DNA of 64,000 nucleotides from Jannaschia sp. S6380 (GTDB lineage: Bacteria; Pseudomonadota; Alphaproteobacteria; Rhodobacterales; Rhodobacteraceae). Below the pieces are notes generated by a model that was not told the DNA's origin, searched no databases, and saw nothing but the letters and a program-made list of their open reading frames with translations. This document shows, piece by piece, positions 19,952 through 31,268 of the stretch. The stretch is from contig NZ_JALKAS010000001.1 of the NCBI RefSeq assembly GCF_023015695.1, positions 2,490,098-2,554,097 of the forward strand. Reading direction: 5' to 3'. Each line of letters begins with the position of its first letter. Position 1 is the first letter of the stretch. Position numbers and translations under genes: made by a program.

Positions 19952-22213
19952 ATGGCAGGACGCACCAAGATCACCGATGCCGAGGCATTGGCCTATCACC
20001 TGGAGCCGCGGCCCGGGAAGCTGGACATCAACGCGTCGACCGCGATGACCACGCAGCGCGACCTGAGCCTCGCCTATTCGCCCGGCGTGGCGGTCCCCTG
20101 CGAGGCGATCGCCGCCGATCCGGCCACGGCCTACGACTACACCACCAAGGGCAACCTGGTGGCCGTCATCTCCAACGGGACGGCGGTGCTGGGGCTGGGC
20201 AATCTCGGCGCGCTGGCCTCGAAGCCGGTGATGGAGGGCAAGGCGGTGCTGTTCAAGCGCTTCGCCGACGTGAACTCCATCGATATCGAACTGGATACGG
20301 AGGACCCGGACGCCTTCGTCCAGGCCGTCCGCCTGATGGGGCCGAGCTTCGGTGGCATCAACCTGGAGGACATCAAGGCGCCCGAATGCTTCATCATCGA
20401 AAGCCGCCTGAAGGAGGAGATGGACATCCCCGTCTTCCATGACGACCAGCATGGGACGGCGGTGATCTGTGCCGCCGGGCTGATCAATGCGCTGCACATC
20501 TCGGGCAAGCGGATCGAAGATGTGCGCATCGTTCTGAACGGCGCCGGTGCCGCGGGCATCGCCTGCCTGGAACTGCTCAAGTCGATGGGGGCCCGGCACG
20601 AGAACTGCATCATGTGCGACACCAAGGGCGTCATCTGGCAGGGCCGGACCGAAGGCATGAACCAGTGGAAATCGGCCCATGCCGTCAAGTCCGACCTACG
20701 CACGCTGGATGAGGCGATGAAGGGGGCGGATGTCTTCCTGGGCGTGTCGGCCAAGGGCGCCGTCACCGCCGAAATGGTCACGAACATGGCCGAGAACCCC
20801 GTGATCTTCGCCATGGCCAACCCCGACCCCGAGATCACGCCCGAGGAGGCGCATGAGGTCCGCCCCGATGCCATCGTGGCCACCGGGCGGTCGGATTACC
20901 CCAACCAGGTGAACAACGTGCTGGGCTTTCCGTACCTGTTCCGCGGCGCGCTCGACATCCATGCACGCGCGATCAACGACGAGATGAAGATCGCCTGCGC
21001 CGAGGCGCTGGCCGCCCTCGCCCGCGAGGACGTCCCCGACGAGGTGGCGATGGCCTATGGCCGAAAGCTCAGCTTCGGGCGCGACTACATCATCCCGACG
21101 CCCTTCGACCCGCGGCTGATCCATGTCATCCCGCCCGCCGTCGCCCGCGCCGGGATGGAAACCGGCGTCGCGCGTCGCCCGATCGTCGACATGGAGGGCT
21201 ATACCCATGCCCTGGCCGCGCGGATGGATCCGACGGCCAGCATCGTCCAAGGCATCAGCGCCCGCGCACGCCAGGCCCAGGCCACCATGATCTTCGCCGA
21301 GGGCGACGACCCCCGCGTGCTACGCGCCGCCGTCGCCTATCAGCGCAACGGCTATGGCAAGGCGCTTGTCGTCGGGCGCGAGGATGACGTGCGCGCCAAG
21401 CTGGCCACCGCCGGGATCGGCGACGCCGTGCGCGAGCTGGAGATCGTGAACGCCGCCAACACGCGCCACCTCTCGACCTACAAGACCTTTCTCTACGAGC
21501 GTCTGCAGCGGCAGGGATTCGACGCGCAGGATGTCCACCGCATGGCAAGCCGCGACCGGCATGTCTTCGCCGCGCTGATGCTGGCCCACGATCACGGCGA
21601 CGGCCTTGTCACCGGGGCCACGCGCAAGTCGGCCCATGCGATCCGCCTCCTGGACCACGTCTTCGACATTCGCGACAACCCGGATGCGGTGGGCATCACC
21701 GCGCTGCTGCATCGCGGGCGCATCGTGCTGATCGGGGACACGCTGGTCCACGAATGGCCCGAGGAGGAGGATCTGGCCACCATCGCCGAGGCCGGCGCCC
21801 GCGTCGCCCGCGGCTTCGGGATGGAGCCGCGCGTCGCCTTCGTCAGCTTCTCGACTTTCGGCTATCCGGTGAGCGAGCGCGCGACCAAGATGCATCTTGC
21901 CCCCCGCGTGCTGGAGGAACGGGGCGCGAATTTTGAGTACGAGGGCGAGATGACGGTCGACGTTGCGCTGAACCCCGACGTGGCGGCGAATTATCCGTTC
22001 TCGCGGCTGACGGGGCCTGCGAACGTGCTCGTCGTTCCAGCCCGCCATTCGGCCAGCATCTCCGTCAAGCTGATGCAGGAGATGGCCGGCGCAACGGTGA
22101 TCGGCCCGATCCTGACGGGCATCGACCGCCCGGTGCAGATCGCGTCGACCGGGTCCCGCGCCTCCGATATATTGAACATGGCGCTTCTCGCGGCTTGCCG
22201 CGTCGGCGGGTGA
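19952..22213 (+). CDS. maeB: NADP-type malic enzyme with C-terminal phosphotransacetylase-like domain
   Basis: A 753-residue hybrid malic enzyme of the MaeB class, converting malate to pyruvate and CO2. The N-terminal catalytic half (about 1-430) has the YSPGVAVPCEAI and FHDDQHGTAVI signatures and an NGAGAAGIACLELL nucleotide fold. The C-terminal half (about 445-753) resembles phosphate acetyltransferase (Pta) and is thought to be regulatory by acetyl-CoA binding rather than catalytic. A clear GGGAGGA ribosome-binding site precedes the ATG. It supplies pyruvate and NADPH from C4 acids. Confidence 0.95.
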   Translation: MAGRTKITDAEALAYHLEPRPGKLDINASTAMTTQRDLSLAYSPGVAVPCEAIAADPATAYDYTTKGNLVAVISNGTAVLGLGNLGALASKPVMEGKAVLFKRFADVNSIDIELDTEDPDAFVQAVRLMGPSFGGINLEDIKAPECFIIESRLKEEMDIPVFHDDQHGTAVICAAGLINALHISGKRIEDVRIVLNGAGAAGIACLELLKSMGARHENCIMCDTKGVIWQGRTEGMNQWKSAHAVKSDLRTLDEAMKGADVFLGVSAKGAVTAEMVTNMAENPVIFAMANPDPEITPEEAHEVRPDAIVATGRSDYPNQVNNVLGFPYLFRGALDIHARAINDEMKIACAEALAALAREDVPDEVAMAYGRKLSFGRDYIIPTPFDPRLIHVIPPAVARAGMETGVARRPIVDMEGYTHALAARMDPTASIVQGISARARQAQATMIFAEGDDPRVLRAAVAYQRNGYGKALVVGREDDVRAKLATAGIGDAVRELEIVNAANTRHLSTYKTFLYERLQRQGFDAQDVHRMASRDRHVFAALMLAHDHGDGLVTGATRKSAHAIRLLDHVFDIRDNPDAVGITALLHRGRIVLIGDTLVHEWPEEEDLATIAEAGARVARGFGMEPRVAFVSFSTFGYPVSERATKMHLAPRVLEERGANFEYEGEMTVDVALNPDVAANYPFSRLTGPANVLVVPARHSASISVKLMQEMAGATVIGPILTGIDRPVQIASTGSRASDILNMALLAACRVGG

Positions 22214-22244
22214 CCCAAGGCATTGCTGCATCTGCACTTGTAAT

Positions 22245-22259
22245 TGCTGCAGTGCAGCA
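22245..22259. promoter_or_regulatory. PhaR-type operator (CTGC-N3-GCAG) before PHB depolymerase-family gene
   Basis: TGCTGCAGTGCAGCA is a perfect 7-1-7 inverted repeat and contains CTGCAGTGCAG, which matches the CTGC-N3/4-GCAG motif reported for the polyhydroxybutyrate regulator PhaR of Rhodobacter and Paracoccus. It is embedded in a TGC-rich 40-base stretch (22223-22260, another TGCTGCA half at 22224). It lies 51 bases before the start of a PHB depolymerase-family gene. Binding is inference. Confidence 0.6.
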
Positions 22260-22309
22260 TAGTCTGGAGGAAAGGCCGGGATGATCCCGGCCAGAAGCCG
22301 GAGCGTCCC

Positions 22310-23347
22310 ATGAGCGATATGAGCGAGATCCTGAACCTGGTCCGGACTGGCCGCCTGGGTGAAGCCACACAGCGTATCCAGCGTAACTTGGGCACCGGCG
22401 GACCCGAGATGCGACCGGAACCCGACATGAAGGACGTCACGCCGCGCGCGTGTCCGATCCCAAGCCCCGGCATGTCGGCACGCGGCAAGGCGACACGGAC
22501 CAAACCGGCTCGCAAGCCCCGCGCGACCGCTACCGGACATCCGGCCGGCACGACCTGGGCGCGGCGACAAGGTCCGCTGCCCTATCGGCTCTCCGCCCCC
22601 TCGGCCCCCGACCCGCGCGCGCCGCTTCTGGTCATGCTTCACGGATGCACGCAAACCCCCGAGGATTTCGCGGCCGGCACGGGGATGACCCATGCGGCCG
22701 GGGCGATCGGCGCGCATGTCATCTGGCCGGAGCAGACGCGAGCGGCGAACGTCAATGCCTGCTGGAACTGGTTCGAACCCGCCCATCAGGGCCGAACGGG
22801 CGAGGCCGCGGCCATCGTGACCGTCATCGAAGAGGTCCTTTCGGGCCTGGGGCCGAGGGCGGTTCACGTGGCCGGCTTGTCGGCGGGGGGCGCGATGGCG
22901 GCGCTGCTGGGGGCGTTCTACCCGGATATCGTGACCTCGGTCGCGATCCATTCCGGTCTGGCCCCCGGCAGCGCCCAGGATGTCGGCAGTGCCTTCGCGG
23001 CGATGCAGAACGGCGCACCGGGGCGACGGGCGCTCGCCGTGCCGGCCATCGTATTCCATGGTGCGGCCGACCGGACGGTGACCCCCGCCAATGCCGGGGC
23101 GCTCTTGAATCTCGGTCCGGCCTCCGACCGGCAGGAGCGTCGCGAAATCATCGCTGGGCGCCGGACCACGATCCGCAGCGGCATCCGGCCGGGCCAGTCC
23201 GCCCCGTCCGAGATGTGGGAAATCGACGGGTTGGGCCATGCCTGGTCGGGTGGTCACCCCGCCGGCAGCTATACCGACCCGAAGGGCCCGGACGCGACGG
23301 CCGAGATGATCCGGTTCTTCGCCGGCGTCGCCCCGCGCGATCGGTAG
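22310..23347 (+). CDS. PHB depolymerase-family esterase
   Basis: A 345-residue alpha/beta hydrolase of the Esterase_PHB family. After an N-terminal helix (SEILNLVRTGRLGEATQRIQ) and a basic linker, the hydrolase core has the oxyanion loop MLHGCTQ near residue 107, the nucleophile elbow GLSAGG near 188, an Asp in HGAADRTV near 250 and the catalytic His in GLGHAWSGG near 310. No signal peptide is visible, so it is probably cytosolic. The upstream PhaR-type operator suggests a link to polyhydroxyalkanoate turnover. The substrate is unproven; feruloyl or acetylxylan esterases share this fold. Start at 22310, alternative 22319. Confidence 0.82.
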   Translation: MSDMSEILNLVRTGRLGEATQRIQRNLGTGGPEMRPEPDMKDVTPRACPIPSPGMSARGKATRTKPARKPRATATGHPAGTTWARRQGPLPYRLSAPSAPDPRAPLLVMLHGCTQTPEDFAAGTGMTHAAGAIGAHVIWPEQTRAANVNACWNWFEPAHQGRTGEAAAIVTVIEEVLSGLGPRAVHVAGLSAGGAMAALLGAFYPDIVTSVAIHSGLAPGSAQDVGSAFAAMQNGAPGRRALAVPAIVFHGAADRTVTPANAGALLNLGPASDRQERREIIAGRRTTIRSGIRPGQSAPSEMWEIDGLGHAWSGGHPAGSYTDPKGPDATAEMIRFFAGVAPRDR

Positions 23348-23357
23348 ACAAATGTCG

Positions 23358-23387
23358 AAGGGCCGCCCCGGTATCGGGACGGCCCTT
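23358..23387. terminator. Hairpin terminator between convergent esterase and dnaJ
   Basis: AAGGGCCGCCCCG, a four-base loop, then CGGGACGGCCCTT: a 13-base stem with one mismatch, 11 bases after the esterase stop and before the dnaJ stop. The T-run is weak on both strands, so it may act on both sides or only as an RNA end-stabiliser. Confidence 0.6.
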
Positions 23388-23413
23388 GAAACGGCGGTGG
23401 TCGGGATGGTGCG

Positions 23414-24574
23414 CTACTGCGTCATCCCGTCCCAGAACCCCTTGACCTTGCGGAAGAAGCTGTCGCCCTGCGGATTGTTGTCGGCATCGATCCGCTCGAA
23501 CTCCCGCAGCAGCTCCTTCTGGCGCGAGGTCAGGTTGACCGGCGTCTCGATGGCAAGCTCGATCATCATGTCGCCCACGCCGCCCCCGCGAAGGGCCGGC
23601 ATGCCCTTGCCGCGAAGGCGCATCTGCCGCCCGGTCTGCGACCCGGCGGGCACCTTCACGCGCGACCGGCCACCGTCGATCGACGGCACCTCCACCTCGC
23701 CGCCCAGCGCCGCGGCGGTCATCGAAACCGGAACGGCGCAGTAGAGGTTCACGCCATCGCGCTGGAACAACGGGTGATCCTCGACCTCGATGAAGATATA
23801 AAGGTCGCCGGTCGGCCCGCCGCGCAGGCCGGCCTCGCCCTCTCCGGACAGGCGGATCCGCGTGCCGGTTTCGACCCCCGCGGGAATGTTCACCGAAAGC
23901 TGGCGTTCCTTCTCGACGCGGCCGACGCCACCGCAGACATTGCAGGGATTCTTGATGATCTGGCCGGCGCCGGAACAGGTCGGGCAGGTCCGCTCGACCG
24001 TGAAGAAGCCTTGCTGCGCACGGACCTTGCCCATGCCCGAACAGGTCGGACAGGTGGCCGGTTCGCTGGCGCCCTCGGTGCCGCGACCTTCGCATTTGGT
24101 GCATTGCACGGCCGTGGGCACGGTGATCGTCTTCTGCTGGCCGGCAAAGGCCTCCTCCAGCGTGATGCGCATGTTGTAGCGCAGGTCCGATCCACGGGTC
24201 GCTCGGGCCCGGCCGCCGCCGCGTCCGGGCTGGCCGCCCATGAAATCGCCGAACAGATCCTCGAACACATCCGAGAAGGCGGAGGCGAAGTCCCCCTGCC
24301 CCTGCGGCCCCGCGCCGGGTCGCCGCGGCCCGCCGCCGCCCATGCCGCCATCGAACGCGGCGTGGCCGAAGCGGTCGTAGGCAGCCTTCCTCTCGGCGTC
24401 CTTCAGGACGTCATAGGCCTCGTTCGCTTCCTTGAACTGCGCCTCGGCGTTCGGATTGTCGGCGTTCCGATCAGGGTGCAGCTCCTTCGCCTTGCGGCGG
24501 TAGGCCTTCTTAATCTCTTCCGTGCTGGCGCCCTTCGAGACGCCCAGGGTCTCGTAGTAGTCACGTTTCGCCAT
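23414..24574 (-). CDS. dnaJ: Chaperone DnaJ (Hsp40)
   Basis: A 386-residue type I DnaJ. The J domain has HPD at residues 33-35, a Gly/Phe-rich linker follows (about 76-120), four zinc-binding CxxCxGxG repeats start near residue 150 ([32 protein letters not shown]), and the client-binding C-terminal domains end the protein. It stimulates DnaK ATPase. ATG at 24574 gives the canonical MAKRDYYE start; an extra ATG sits directly before it. It lies 70 bases after dnaK, behind a strong hairpin. Confidence 0.97.
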   Translation of the reverse strand: MAKRDYYETLGVSKGASTEEIKKAYRRKAKELHPDRNADNPNAEAQFKEANEAYDVLKDAERKAAYDRFGHAAFDGGMGGGGPRRPGAGPQGQGDFASAFSDVFEDLFGDFMGGQPGRGGGRARATRGSDLRYNMRITLEEAFAGQQKTITVPTAVQCTKCEGRGTEGASEPATCPTCSGMGKVRAQQGFFTVERTCPTCSGAGQIIKNPCNVCGGVGRVEKERQLSVNIPAGVETGTRIRLSGEGEAGLRGGPTGDLYIFIEVEDHPLFQRDGVNLYCAVPVSMTAAALGGEVEVPSIDGGRSRVKVPAGSQTGRQMRLRGKGMPALRGGGVGDMMIELAIETPVNLTSRQKELLREFERIDADNNPQGDSFFRKVKGFWDGMTQ

Positions 24575-24592
24575 CATTATTCTCCAACGAAA

Positions 24593-24619
24593 AGACCGGC
24601 CCGGATGTCGGGCCGGTCT
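24593..24619 (-). terminator. Rho-independent terminator/attenuator between dnaK and dnaJ
   Basis: On the minus strand an 11-base perfect GC-rich stem (AGACCGGCCCG / CGGGCCGGTCT, five-base loop) is followed directly by TTTTCG. It lies in the dnaK-dnaJ gap and should reduce read-through, giving more dnaK than dnaJ message. Confidence 0.75.
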
Positions 24620-24644
24620 CTGCTGTCATTCGACCCGGAAAGGA

Positions 24645-26567
<1,923 letters not shown>

Positions 26568-26684
26568 TTCGAATGGTCCTCTCTTGGCGATTTGCTCGTC
26601 CCGAAGCCCGTGTCGGCACTCCGGTCCTCATCCCGAATTGAATACGGACCGTGCCGAAGGGTCCCGGCCCGCGGTTCGCAGGGT

Positions 26685-26713
26685 ATATAAGGAGGGGGTT
26701 TTGACCTCGCAAG
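26685..26713 (-). promoter_or_regulatory. Sigma32 (RpoH)-type heat-shock promoter of dnaK
   Basis: On the minus strand CTTG (26713-26710), 18 bases, then CTTATAT (26691-26685). This matches the alphaproteobacterial RpoH consensus CTTG-N17/18-CYTATNT. It predicts a leader of about 110 nt before the dnaK ATG. It sits at the start of divergent alkB, so the two units share this short region. No CIRCE repeat is present, which fits sigma32-only control. Confidence 0.8.
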
Positions 26714-26716
26714 GAC

Positions 26717-27343
26717 GTGAAGGGGCACAAATTGAACGAACTGCATCCGCGTGAAATCCGCGGGTTCCGCCTGTTCGACGGATTGCTGGACGCCGACATG
26801 CAGGCCGCGATCGTCGAGGACGTCCGCCGCGTGATCCGCGCCGCTCCGCTCTTCGTGCCGGTCACGCCGCGCGGCAAGCCGATGTCCGTTCGCATGACCG
26901 GGGCCGGGCGCCTCGGTTGGGTGACCGACCGCGGGGGCTATCGCTACGACGAACGGCATCCGGCGGGGGGTGCCTGGCCCGCGATCCCCGACCGCATCCT
27001 GTCCGTCTGGCGCGAGGTGGTGCCCGAAGCGCGTGACCCCGAATGCTGCCTCGTCAATTGGTACGACCCGGCGGCGCGCATGGGTCTGCATCAGGATCGC
27101 GACGAGGCCGATCTCACCCAGCCCGTCGTCTCGATCTCGCTGGGTGATGACGCGCTGTTCCGCATCGGCAACCAGACCCGCGGCGGTTCGACCGAGAGCT
27201 TGTGGCTCCGCTCCGGCGACGTACTGGTGATGGCGGGCGACGCGCGCCTGCGCTATCACGGCGTCGACCGGATCGCCGTCGGCACCTCGACATTGCTGGG
27301 TGCGCCGGGGCGGATCAACCTGACCCTGCGCGTCGTCACCTGA
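26717..27343 (+). CDS. alkB: AlkB-family alpha-ketoglutarate-dependent DNA repair dioxygenase
   Basis: A 208-residue Fe(II)/2-oxoglutarate dioxygenase of the AlkB type, which reverses 1-methyladenine and 3-methylcytosine damage by oxidative demethylation. The iron ligands are in the HQD motif of GLHQDRDEAD (near residue 121) and the distal His in RYHGVDR (near 177). RINLTLR at the C-terminus provides the 2-oxoglutarate-binding Arg residues. Start is GTG at 26717 or TTG at 26732; the latter has a GAAGGGG box at good spacing. It diverges from dnaK. Confidence 0.9.
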   Translation: MKGHKLNELHPREIRGFRLFDGLLDADMQAAIVEDVRRVIRAAPLFVPVTPRGKPMSVRMTGAGRLGWVTDRGGYRYDERHPAGGAWPAIPDRILSVWREVVPEARDPECCLVNWYDPAARMGLHQDRDEADLTQPVVSISLGDDALFRIGNQTRGGSTESLWLRSGDVLVMAGDARLRYHGVDRIAVGTSTLLGAPGRINLTLRVVT

Positions 27344-27349
27344 CGGCGC

Positions 27350-29533
27350 TTATCCCGCGTCCAGCGTCAGGCGGACAGGTTGCGGCCCGAAGTCGCGCGG
27401 CGGCCACAGGGCACCCGCATCGGCCTCCAGATCCGCCCCTGTGACGGTGACCCTCACCGCCAGTGCCCCGCGCCGGAAGGCCAGCACGCCCTCCGCGGCG
27501 TCAAGCGGATCATAGCGCGCACGACACAGTTCCGGCCGGTCCCGACGCAGCCTCAGGACGGTCCGCGTCAGCGACAGCTTGGCGCGGTCGAAGGGCGACA
27601 GGTCGGCGTCCCCGTCCAGCGCGTCGGCCAGCCGGGCGAAATCCACGGGTCGGCGGTTGTCGGGGTCGGTCAGCAGAAAGCTCCCGACCTCGGTCCCCTG
27701 ATAGATATCGGGAATCCCCGGGATCGTCAGCTTGAGCGCGCATTGCGCCAGCGAAAGCCGCTCTGCCCGCGCGATCAGAGGGGCCAGAGCCTCAGGCAGC
27801 CTCCGTTCGGCCACGGCCCGCGCGGCGGCGCCGATCCGGTCCTCGAACGCCGCGTTCGGGGCGGTCCAGAAGGTGTCCTGCTTGGCCTCGCGCACGGCTT
27901 TTTCCAGATGTGCGGGCAGACGTTCATCCAGATCGCCCTGCGGGGCCGCGGCGAAGGCGGACTGGACGAGGTACCAGCCCCAGGGCGGGGGAAGATCGGT
28001 CAGCGACATCAGAACGTCCCGCAACCCGGGGTCATGCGACAGCGCGGCGATCCGCATGCGCGCGTCCTCCGACCGCTTGGTGTCGTGGCTGGAGGTCAGC
28101 GTCAGCGCGTCGGGCATCAGGTCTTGCCGTCGGCGCATGGCATCGTGGAACGCGGGCACCTCCATCGCCGGCTCGTCCGGTTCGGCCCCGACCTCGTTGG
28201 CCGACAGAAGCGCGACGTGGCGATAGAAGGACGTGTCCTCCTGCGCCTTGGCGATCGCGGCGCCGGTTACCTGCTGCATTCGCAGGCGCAGAGTGGCACC
28301 GTCCGGGGCCGTCAGCAGCCGTGCAAGGTCCGGCAGGGCGCCCGGATGGGGCAGGGCGGCGGCCGCTCGCTCGGCCGTTGCGGCGATCAACTCGCGGTCA
28401 TCGGAGCTAACGGTGTCAGCCGTCGCATAGGTTCGATATCGCGGAAATGCCCGGATATAGAGCCTAATCGCGTCCCGCATCGCAGCGCGGCCCCATTCCG
28501 ACGCGCGCGCGTCGCGCCGTCCCGCCGCCAAGGCGAGATCGGTCAGGCGTTCCAATTCGGCCGGCAGTTCCGTGGTGACGATCTGGTCCTTGGCCTCCAT
28601 CAGCGTGGCGTGGAAATCGGGCGCATCCTCGGCCAGTCGGGCCGCGCCCCGCGCATCGGTCAGCGCGCGCGCGATCGCCCGCGCGGCGACATAACCGGTC
28701 GTGCCCTGGACCGGCCAATCCTGCAGCGTCTCCTCCCGCGTCAGGATCTTCTCGACCCAGACCGGCGTGTCCGGAACCTCCGCCCGCAGCCGCACCAGAT
28801 AGGCCGCTGGGTCCGCTAGCCCGTCGACGTGATCGACCCGCAGCCCCTGCACCACCCCTTCGCGAACCAGCTTCAACGTCAGGCGGTGCACATCGTCGAA
28901 GACGCGGCCGTCTTCCACCCGCAGGCCGATCAGGCCGGTGACGGTGAAGAATCGCCTGTGGGTGATCGCCGCCGCCTCGGTCCGCCAGGAGGTCAGCCGC
29001 CAGCACTGCGCGGCGTGGATCGCGTGCAGGTCACCGTCCGGCACCGGTCCAAGTGGCACGGCGAGGTCACCGATCCGCATGGCACCGTCCCGAACCTCCA
29101 CGTCTCCGGCTTCGACCAGATCGGCGAAGGGTGCGCCCAGCCAGGGCAGCCGCAACGGACCGGCGGCCCAATCGATGTCGAAATGCCCGTGATAGGGACT
29201 GTTCCCGCCCCGGCGCAGCACGTCGTGCAGCCACGGATTGTGGACCGTAAAGGCCATGTGGTTCGGGACGATATCCAGGATCAGCCCCATCCCGTGATCG
29301 CGCAAACCCTCCGAGAGCGCCCGCAGACCGTCGAGGCCACCGAGATGCGGCTCCACTTCATTCGGGTCGGTGACGTCGTAGCCGTGGGTCGAGCCGGGCG
29401 CCGCGGTGAAGACCGGGCTCAGGTATAGATGCGAGATGCCGAGGTCCTGAAGATAGGGCACCAGATCGCGCGCACGGGCGAAATCCATCCCCTTGCGCAG
29501 TTGCAGTCGATAGGTCGCGGTCGGCAGGTCCAT
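27350..29533 (-). CDS. treY: Malto-oligosyltrehalose synthase
   Basis: A 727-residue GH13 enzyme that turns the reducing-end alpha-1,4 bond of maltodextrin into an alpha,alpha-1,1 bond. The TreY-type N-terminus PTATYRLQLRKGMDF and HGYDVTDPNEV are present. Catalytic elements are the nucleophile Asp in GLRVDHVDGL (about 235), acid/base Glu in WVEKIL (about 261) and SSHDTKRSEDAR (about 483). It is the last gene of the minus-strand alpha-glucan run and follows malQ with a one-base gap. With TreZ it releases trehalose from glucan ends. Confidence 0.94.
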   Translation of the reverse strand: MDLPTATYRLQLRKGMDFARARDLVPYLQDLGISHLYLSPVFTAAPGSTHGYDVTDPNEVEPHLGGLDGLRALSEGLRDHGMGLILDIVPNHMAFTVHNPWLHDVLRRGGNSPYHGHFDIDWAAGPLRLPWLGAPFADLVEAGDVEVRDGAMRIGDLAVPLGPVPDGDLHAIHAAQCWRLTSWRTEAAAITHRRFFTVTGLIGLRVEDGRVFDDVHRLTLKLVREGVVQGLRVDHVDGLADPAAYLVRLRAEVPDTPVWVEKILTREETLQDWPVQGTTGYVAARAIARALTDARGAARLAEDAPDFHATLMEAKDQIVTTELPAELERLTDLALAAGRRDARASEWGRAAMRDAIRLYIRAFPRYRTYATADTVSSDDRELIAATAERAAAALPHPGALPDLARLLTAPDGATLRLRMQQVTGAAIAKAQEDTSFYRHVALLSANEVGAEPDEPAMEVPAFHDAMRRRQDLMPDALTLTSSHDTKRSEDARMRIAALSHDPGLRDVLMSLTDLPPPWGWYLVQSAFAAAPQGDLDERLPAHLEKAVREAKQDTFWTAPNAAFEDRIGAAARAVAERRLPEALAPLIARAERLSLAQCALKLTIPGIPDIYQGTEVGSFLLTDPDNRRPVDFARLADALDGDADLSPFDRAKLSLTRTVLRLRRDRPELCRARYDPLDAAEGVLAFRRGALAVRVTVTGADLEADAGALWPPRDFGPQPVRLTLDAG

Positions 29534-29534
29534 G

Positions 29535-31268
29535 TCATGGCCTCGGGCGGTGCTGGCGCATCAGGGCCGCGATGCGCTGGAAGGTGGGGTGATCGGCGAT
29601 CGCCTCGATCGGCACGGGGCTGCGCGGTCGCCAGTTCGGATAGGCATCGGTGACGCCGGGCAGGTTGGTGGGATCCTCGGGTCCGACAAGATCGGCCAGG
29701 CGGACCCCGGCCAGAAGGCAGGGCGTTCGCGCGATATGAACATGGGCCGCGTCGAGCACGGCATCCGGCAGGTCGGGCGCCCCGGGGTCGGCATCGACAC
29801 CGAGCGCCGCGATCAGGTCGCGCCGCTCCCGCGCACGGTGTCGCATGTGTTCGGCCGAGGTGTCCTCCGACACCAGGCCATGCGCGGCGCGGCGGTCGAT
29901 GTCGTCCCCGCGCCACCAGTTGGCAAGGACGGGCAGGTCATGCGTCGACAGGCAGGCCAGCGCCAGATGTGGATAGCCGTCGGCAGGGTGGAAGCCCTTC
30001 GCGTCCTGCTCGAAATACACGATCCGATAGCTCAGGACGTTGGCCCGGCGCATGGCCGCGCGAAAGCCGTCGGGCACGAAGCCCAGATCCTCGCCGATCA
30101 CGACCGCGTTCGCACGCCGCGACTCCTCGGCCAGGACGCGCAGCATATCGGCCATGGGAAAGCGCAGATGCGTCCCCTCGGCCGCCGGTCGCCCCGAGGG
30201 GATGAGGAACAGTTGCCAGAGCGCCATGGCATGGTCGATCCGCAGCGCGCCGGCATCCTGCAGCTGTGCCGCGATCATGTCGCGATAGGGCGCGAAATCC
30301 CGCGTCTTCAGCGCTGTGGGCGAGGGCGCGGCCAGATGCCAGTTCTGACCCTGCTCGCTGAACATGTCGGGGGGCGCGCCGACATCGAGGTGGGGCAGGG
30401 CGGCGGCGGTGCCGGACCAGGTGGCCGATCCGTCCTGCGCCTCGCCCACCGCGAGATCGAGATAGAGGCCTATGCGCATGCCCGCGTCCCGCGCGGCGTC
30501 CTGCGCAGCCGACAGCTGCCGCCGCGCGATCTGCTGCAACCAGACGTGGAAGGCGACATCGTCCGCATGTTCGCGTGCGATCGCCTGGGCGGCGGACCCC
30601 GTCGGGTCGTGCAGGTCCGCTGGCCAATCGGTCCAGCCGCGGCCGCCATGCAGCGTCGAAATTGTCTCGAACAAGGCGTGTAGAGACAGGGCTTCGTCGA
30701 CGGGCTTGGCTGCGGGGCCTTCGGCATCGAACCGGCTGCGCAGGGCGGACAGCTTGGCATCGGCTACCGCGCGATAGTCGACGAGGTCGCCTTGCGGCAG
30801 TTCGGGCCGCTCGCAGCCCAGCAGATCCGGGGCAATGTAGAGCGGGTTCAGGAACCGCCGGTTCGACGGCGAAAACGGCGAACAGCGCGCGGGTGCCGCG
30901 GTGAACAGCGTGTGGACCGGATTGATACCGAGGAAGTCCGCACCCGCCGCGCCGCAGATGCGCGCCAGTTGCGCCAGGTCCGCGAAATCGCCGATGCCCC
31001 AGTTCCGGTCCGAGCGGAGTTCGTAGAGCTGACAGAAGATGCCCCAGCCGGGCGCGTCGCGAAGCGAGTCGGGCAGGTGGCACCGTGCGTCGCGCGGCAC
31101 CGTCATGCGCCGGGGTGCGCCGGGACCCGTCGCCGGGACGTCCGGGTCCTGCCCCAGCCCTCGCAGGATCAGCCGCAGCGTCGCGTCGGGCACCGCGCGC
31201 CGCCCGCCATCCGGGTCGTCATAGGCCAGCGTCAACCCATGATGGCGTGCCAGGTCGCGAAGCGTCAT
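29535..31268 (-). CDS. malQ: 4-alpha-glucanotransferase (amylomaltase)
   Basis: A 577-residue GH77 enzyme that disproportionates malto-oligosaccharides. The catalytic Asp is in LRIDHAMALWQLF (about 345), the Glu in VIGEDLGFVP (about 393), and the third acid in STHDLPVLANWWRG (about 443). The start is ATG at 31268, overlapping the treZ stop as ATGA; the longer open frame is treZ in another phase. It probably recycles short chains left by GlgX and TreYZ. Confidence 0.94.
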   Translation of the reverse strand: MTLRDLARHHGLTLAYDDPDGGRRAVPDATLRLILRGLGQDPDVPATGPGAPRRMTVPRDARCHLPDSLRDAPGWGIFCQLYELRSDRNWGIGDFADLAQLARICGAAGADFLGINPVHTLFTAAPARCSPFSPSNRRFLNPLYIAPDLLGCERPELPQGDLVDYRAVADAKLSALRSRFDAEGPAAKPVDEALSLHALFETISTLHGGRGWTDWPADLHDPTGSAAQAIAREHADDVAFHVWLQQIARRQLSAAQDAARDAGMRIGLYLDLAVGEAQDGSATWSGTAAALPHLDVGAPPDMFSEQGQNWHLAAPSPTALKTRDFAPYRDMIAAQLQDAGALRIDHAMALWQLFLIPSGRPAAEGTHLRFPMADMLRVLAEESRRANAVVIGEDLGFVPDGFRAAMRRANVLSYRIVYFEQDAKGFHPADGYPHLALACLSTHDLPVLANWWRGDDIDRRAAHGLVSEDTSAEHMRHRARERRDLIAALGVDADPGAPDLPDAVLDAAHVHIARTPCLLAGVRLADLVGPEDPTNLPGVTDAYPNWRPRSPVPIEAIADHPTFQRIAALMRQHRPRP

